Below, piece by piece: positions 63,788 through 64,000 of a DNA stretch of 64,000 nucleotides. The translations under genes were made by a program, and so were the position numbers. The stretch is taken from NCBI RefSeq assembly GCF_026805545.1, contig NZ_JAPRFR010000001.1, positions 1-64,000 on the forward strand, written 5' to 3'. This stretch comes from Aerococcus kribbianus (lineage in GTDB: Bacteria; Bacillota; Bacilli; Lactobacillales; Aerococcaceae). Numbering within the stretch: position 1 is the first letter of the stretch; each line of letters begins with the position of its first letter. The notes under the pieces are model-generated. The model ran no database searches. It saw only the letters and a list, made by a program, of their open reading frames with translations, and was not told the DNA's origin.

Positions 63788-63832
63788 ATAAAAATGGCCA
63801 CCAGCTTGTTTCATCTGGGGCCATTTTATTTA
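63788..63832. terminator. Bidirectional terminator between rpoD and the edge gene
   Basis: AAAATGGCC pairs with GGCCATTTT, with an inner CCAG/CTGG, and T-rich flanks on both sides. It overlaps the stop codon of the minus-strand gene. Confidence 0.88.
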
Positions 63833-64000
63833 TCTAGATTAATGATTTGGTAGCCATAACTTGGAAGTGTAGTAAGAATAAGCTCTTTAATTTGAGCTTC
63901 GGAAAGAGTGTTTTCTAGACAATCTGTTAAACTAAGGTCCTTATAGTCTTTATTTAAGGCTTGGGCTAAGGCCATATCATAGTCATTTGCCTGGGGGTCA
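63826..64000 (-). CDS. Partial minus-strand gene of unknown function (C-terminal 58 codons)
   Basis: A reading frame on the minus strand is open from the right edge to a TAA at 63826-63828. It encodes DPQANDYDMALAQALNKDYK and so on, with SEAQIKELILTT and a GYQIINLDK end. The residues look protein-like and the frame ends in a hairpin that can act as a terminator, so it is probably the 3' end of a gene convergent with rpoD. I do not recognise the family. Confidence 0.55.
   Translation of the reverse strand, partial: DPQANDYDMALAQALNKDYKDLSLTDCLENTLSEAQIKELILTTLPSYGYQIINLDK

Overview
The window is a stretch of low-GC Firmicutes chromosome, most likely Lactobacillales and plausibly Aerococcaceae (Aerococcus-like). 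This rests on the mix of bifunctional glutathione synthase GshF, RpoY next to RNase J, Prp protease with an N-terminally extended L27, an alaS T-box, LiaFSR-type envelope signalling, DUF1831 and DUF1836 proteins, and a 6S/Lacto-usp-type RNA beside a usp gene. The genus is an inference and has not been tested by any search. Nearly all genes are housekeeping. I see no prophage, insertion sequence, integron, CRISPR array or defence island.

Layout. 1-2340: the 3' end of a 23S rRNA, a 5S rRNA and 23 tRNA genes, in which a Ser-fMet-Asp block is duplicated exactly; none of the tRNA genes encodes CCA. 2449-5130: mreC-mreD, then a ribosomal leader with rplU-prp-rpmA. 5359-8052: a YtxK-like methyltransferase, ackA, and a mosaic repeat in the ackA 3' region. 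8059-10170 (minus): usp, a 6S-like RNA and rarA. 10324-15430: gshF, a cysteine desulfurase, a DUF1831 protein and mnmA, together a cysteine/sulfur-transfer group. 15637-19182: a small membrane protein, an ElaA-like acetyltransferase and recD2. 19197-25890: T-box, alaS, ireB, ruvX, a DUF1292 protein, mltG, udk and greA. 26175-28600: a liaF-liaS-liaR operon preceded by an intergenic region with interleaved inverted repeats.

28614-30601 (minus): rpoY-rnjA. 30772-34926: FUSC-like membrane protein, hemolysin III family protein (minus), DUF697 GTPase, DUF1836 regulator and a second, larger mosaic repeat. 34935-37340 (minus): HesB-like protein, phasin-like coiled-coil protein and a UbiB-family kinase. 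37503-41884: FetAB-type ABC transporter, acyl-ACP thioesterase, coaA and an AI-2E family permease. 42029-47473 (minus): an ABC-F protein, a short hairpin-rich leader and a heterodimeric ABC exporter. 47579-52212 (minus): Cof-type phosphatase, ppx and ppk, a polyphosphate operon. 52317-57122: ung, a lysophospholipase-like hydrolase (minus) and recU-pbp1A (minus). 57248-63832: tig, clpX, ysxC, dnaG and rpoD. A partial minus-strand gene enters at the right edge.

The least explained material is non-coding. A modular, hairpin-forming repeat family occurs three times (7741-8000, 15480-15585 on the minus strand, 34501-34850); each copy runs in the same sense into an intrinsic terminator. A possible pseudoknot lies upstream of liaF, and a three-hairpin leader lies ahead of the ABC exporter. 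These are the best candidates for undescribed biology here; I see no evidence for a wholly new protein system.
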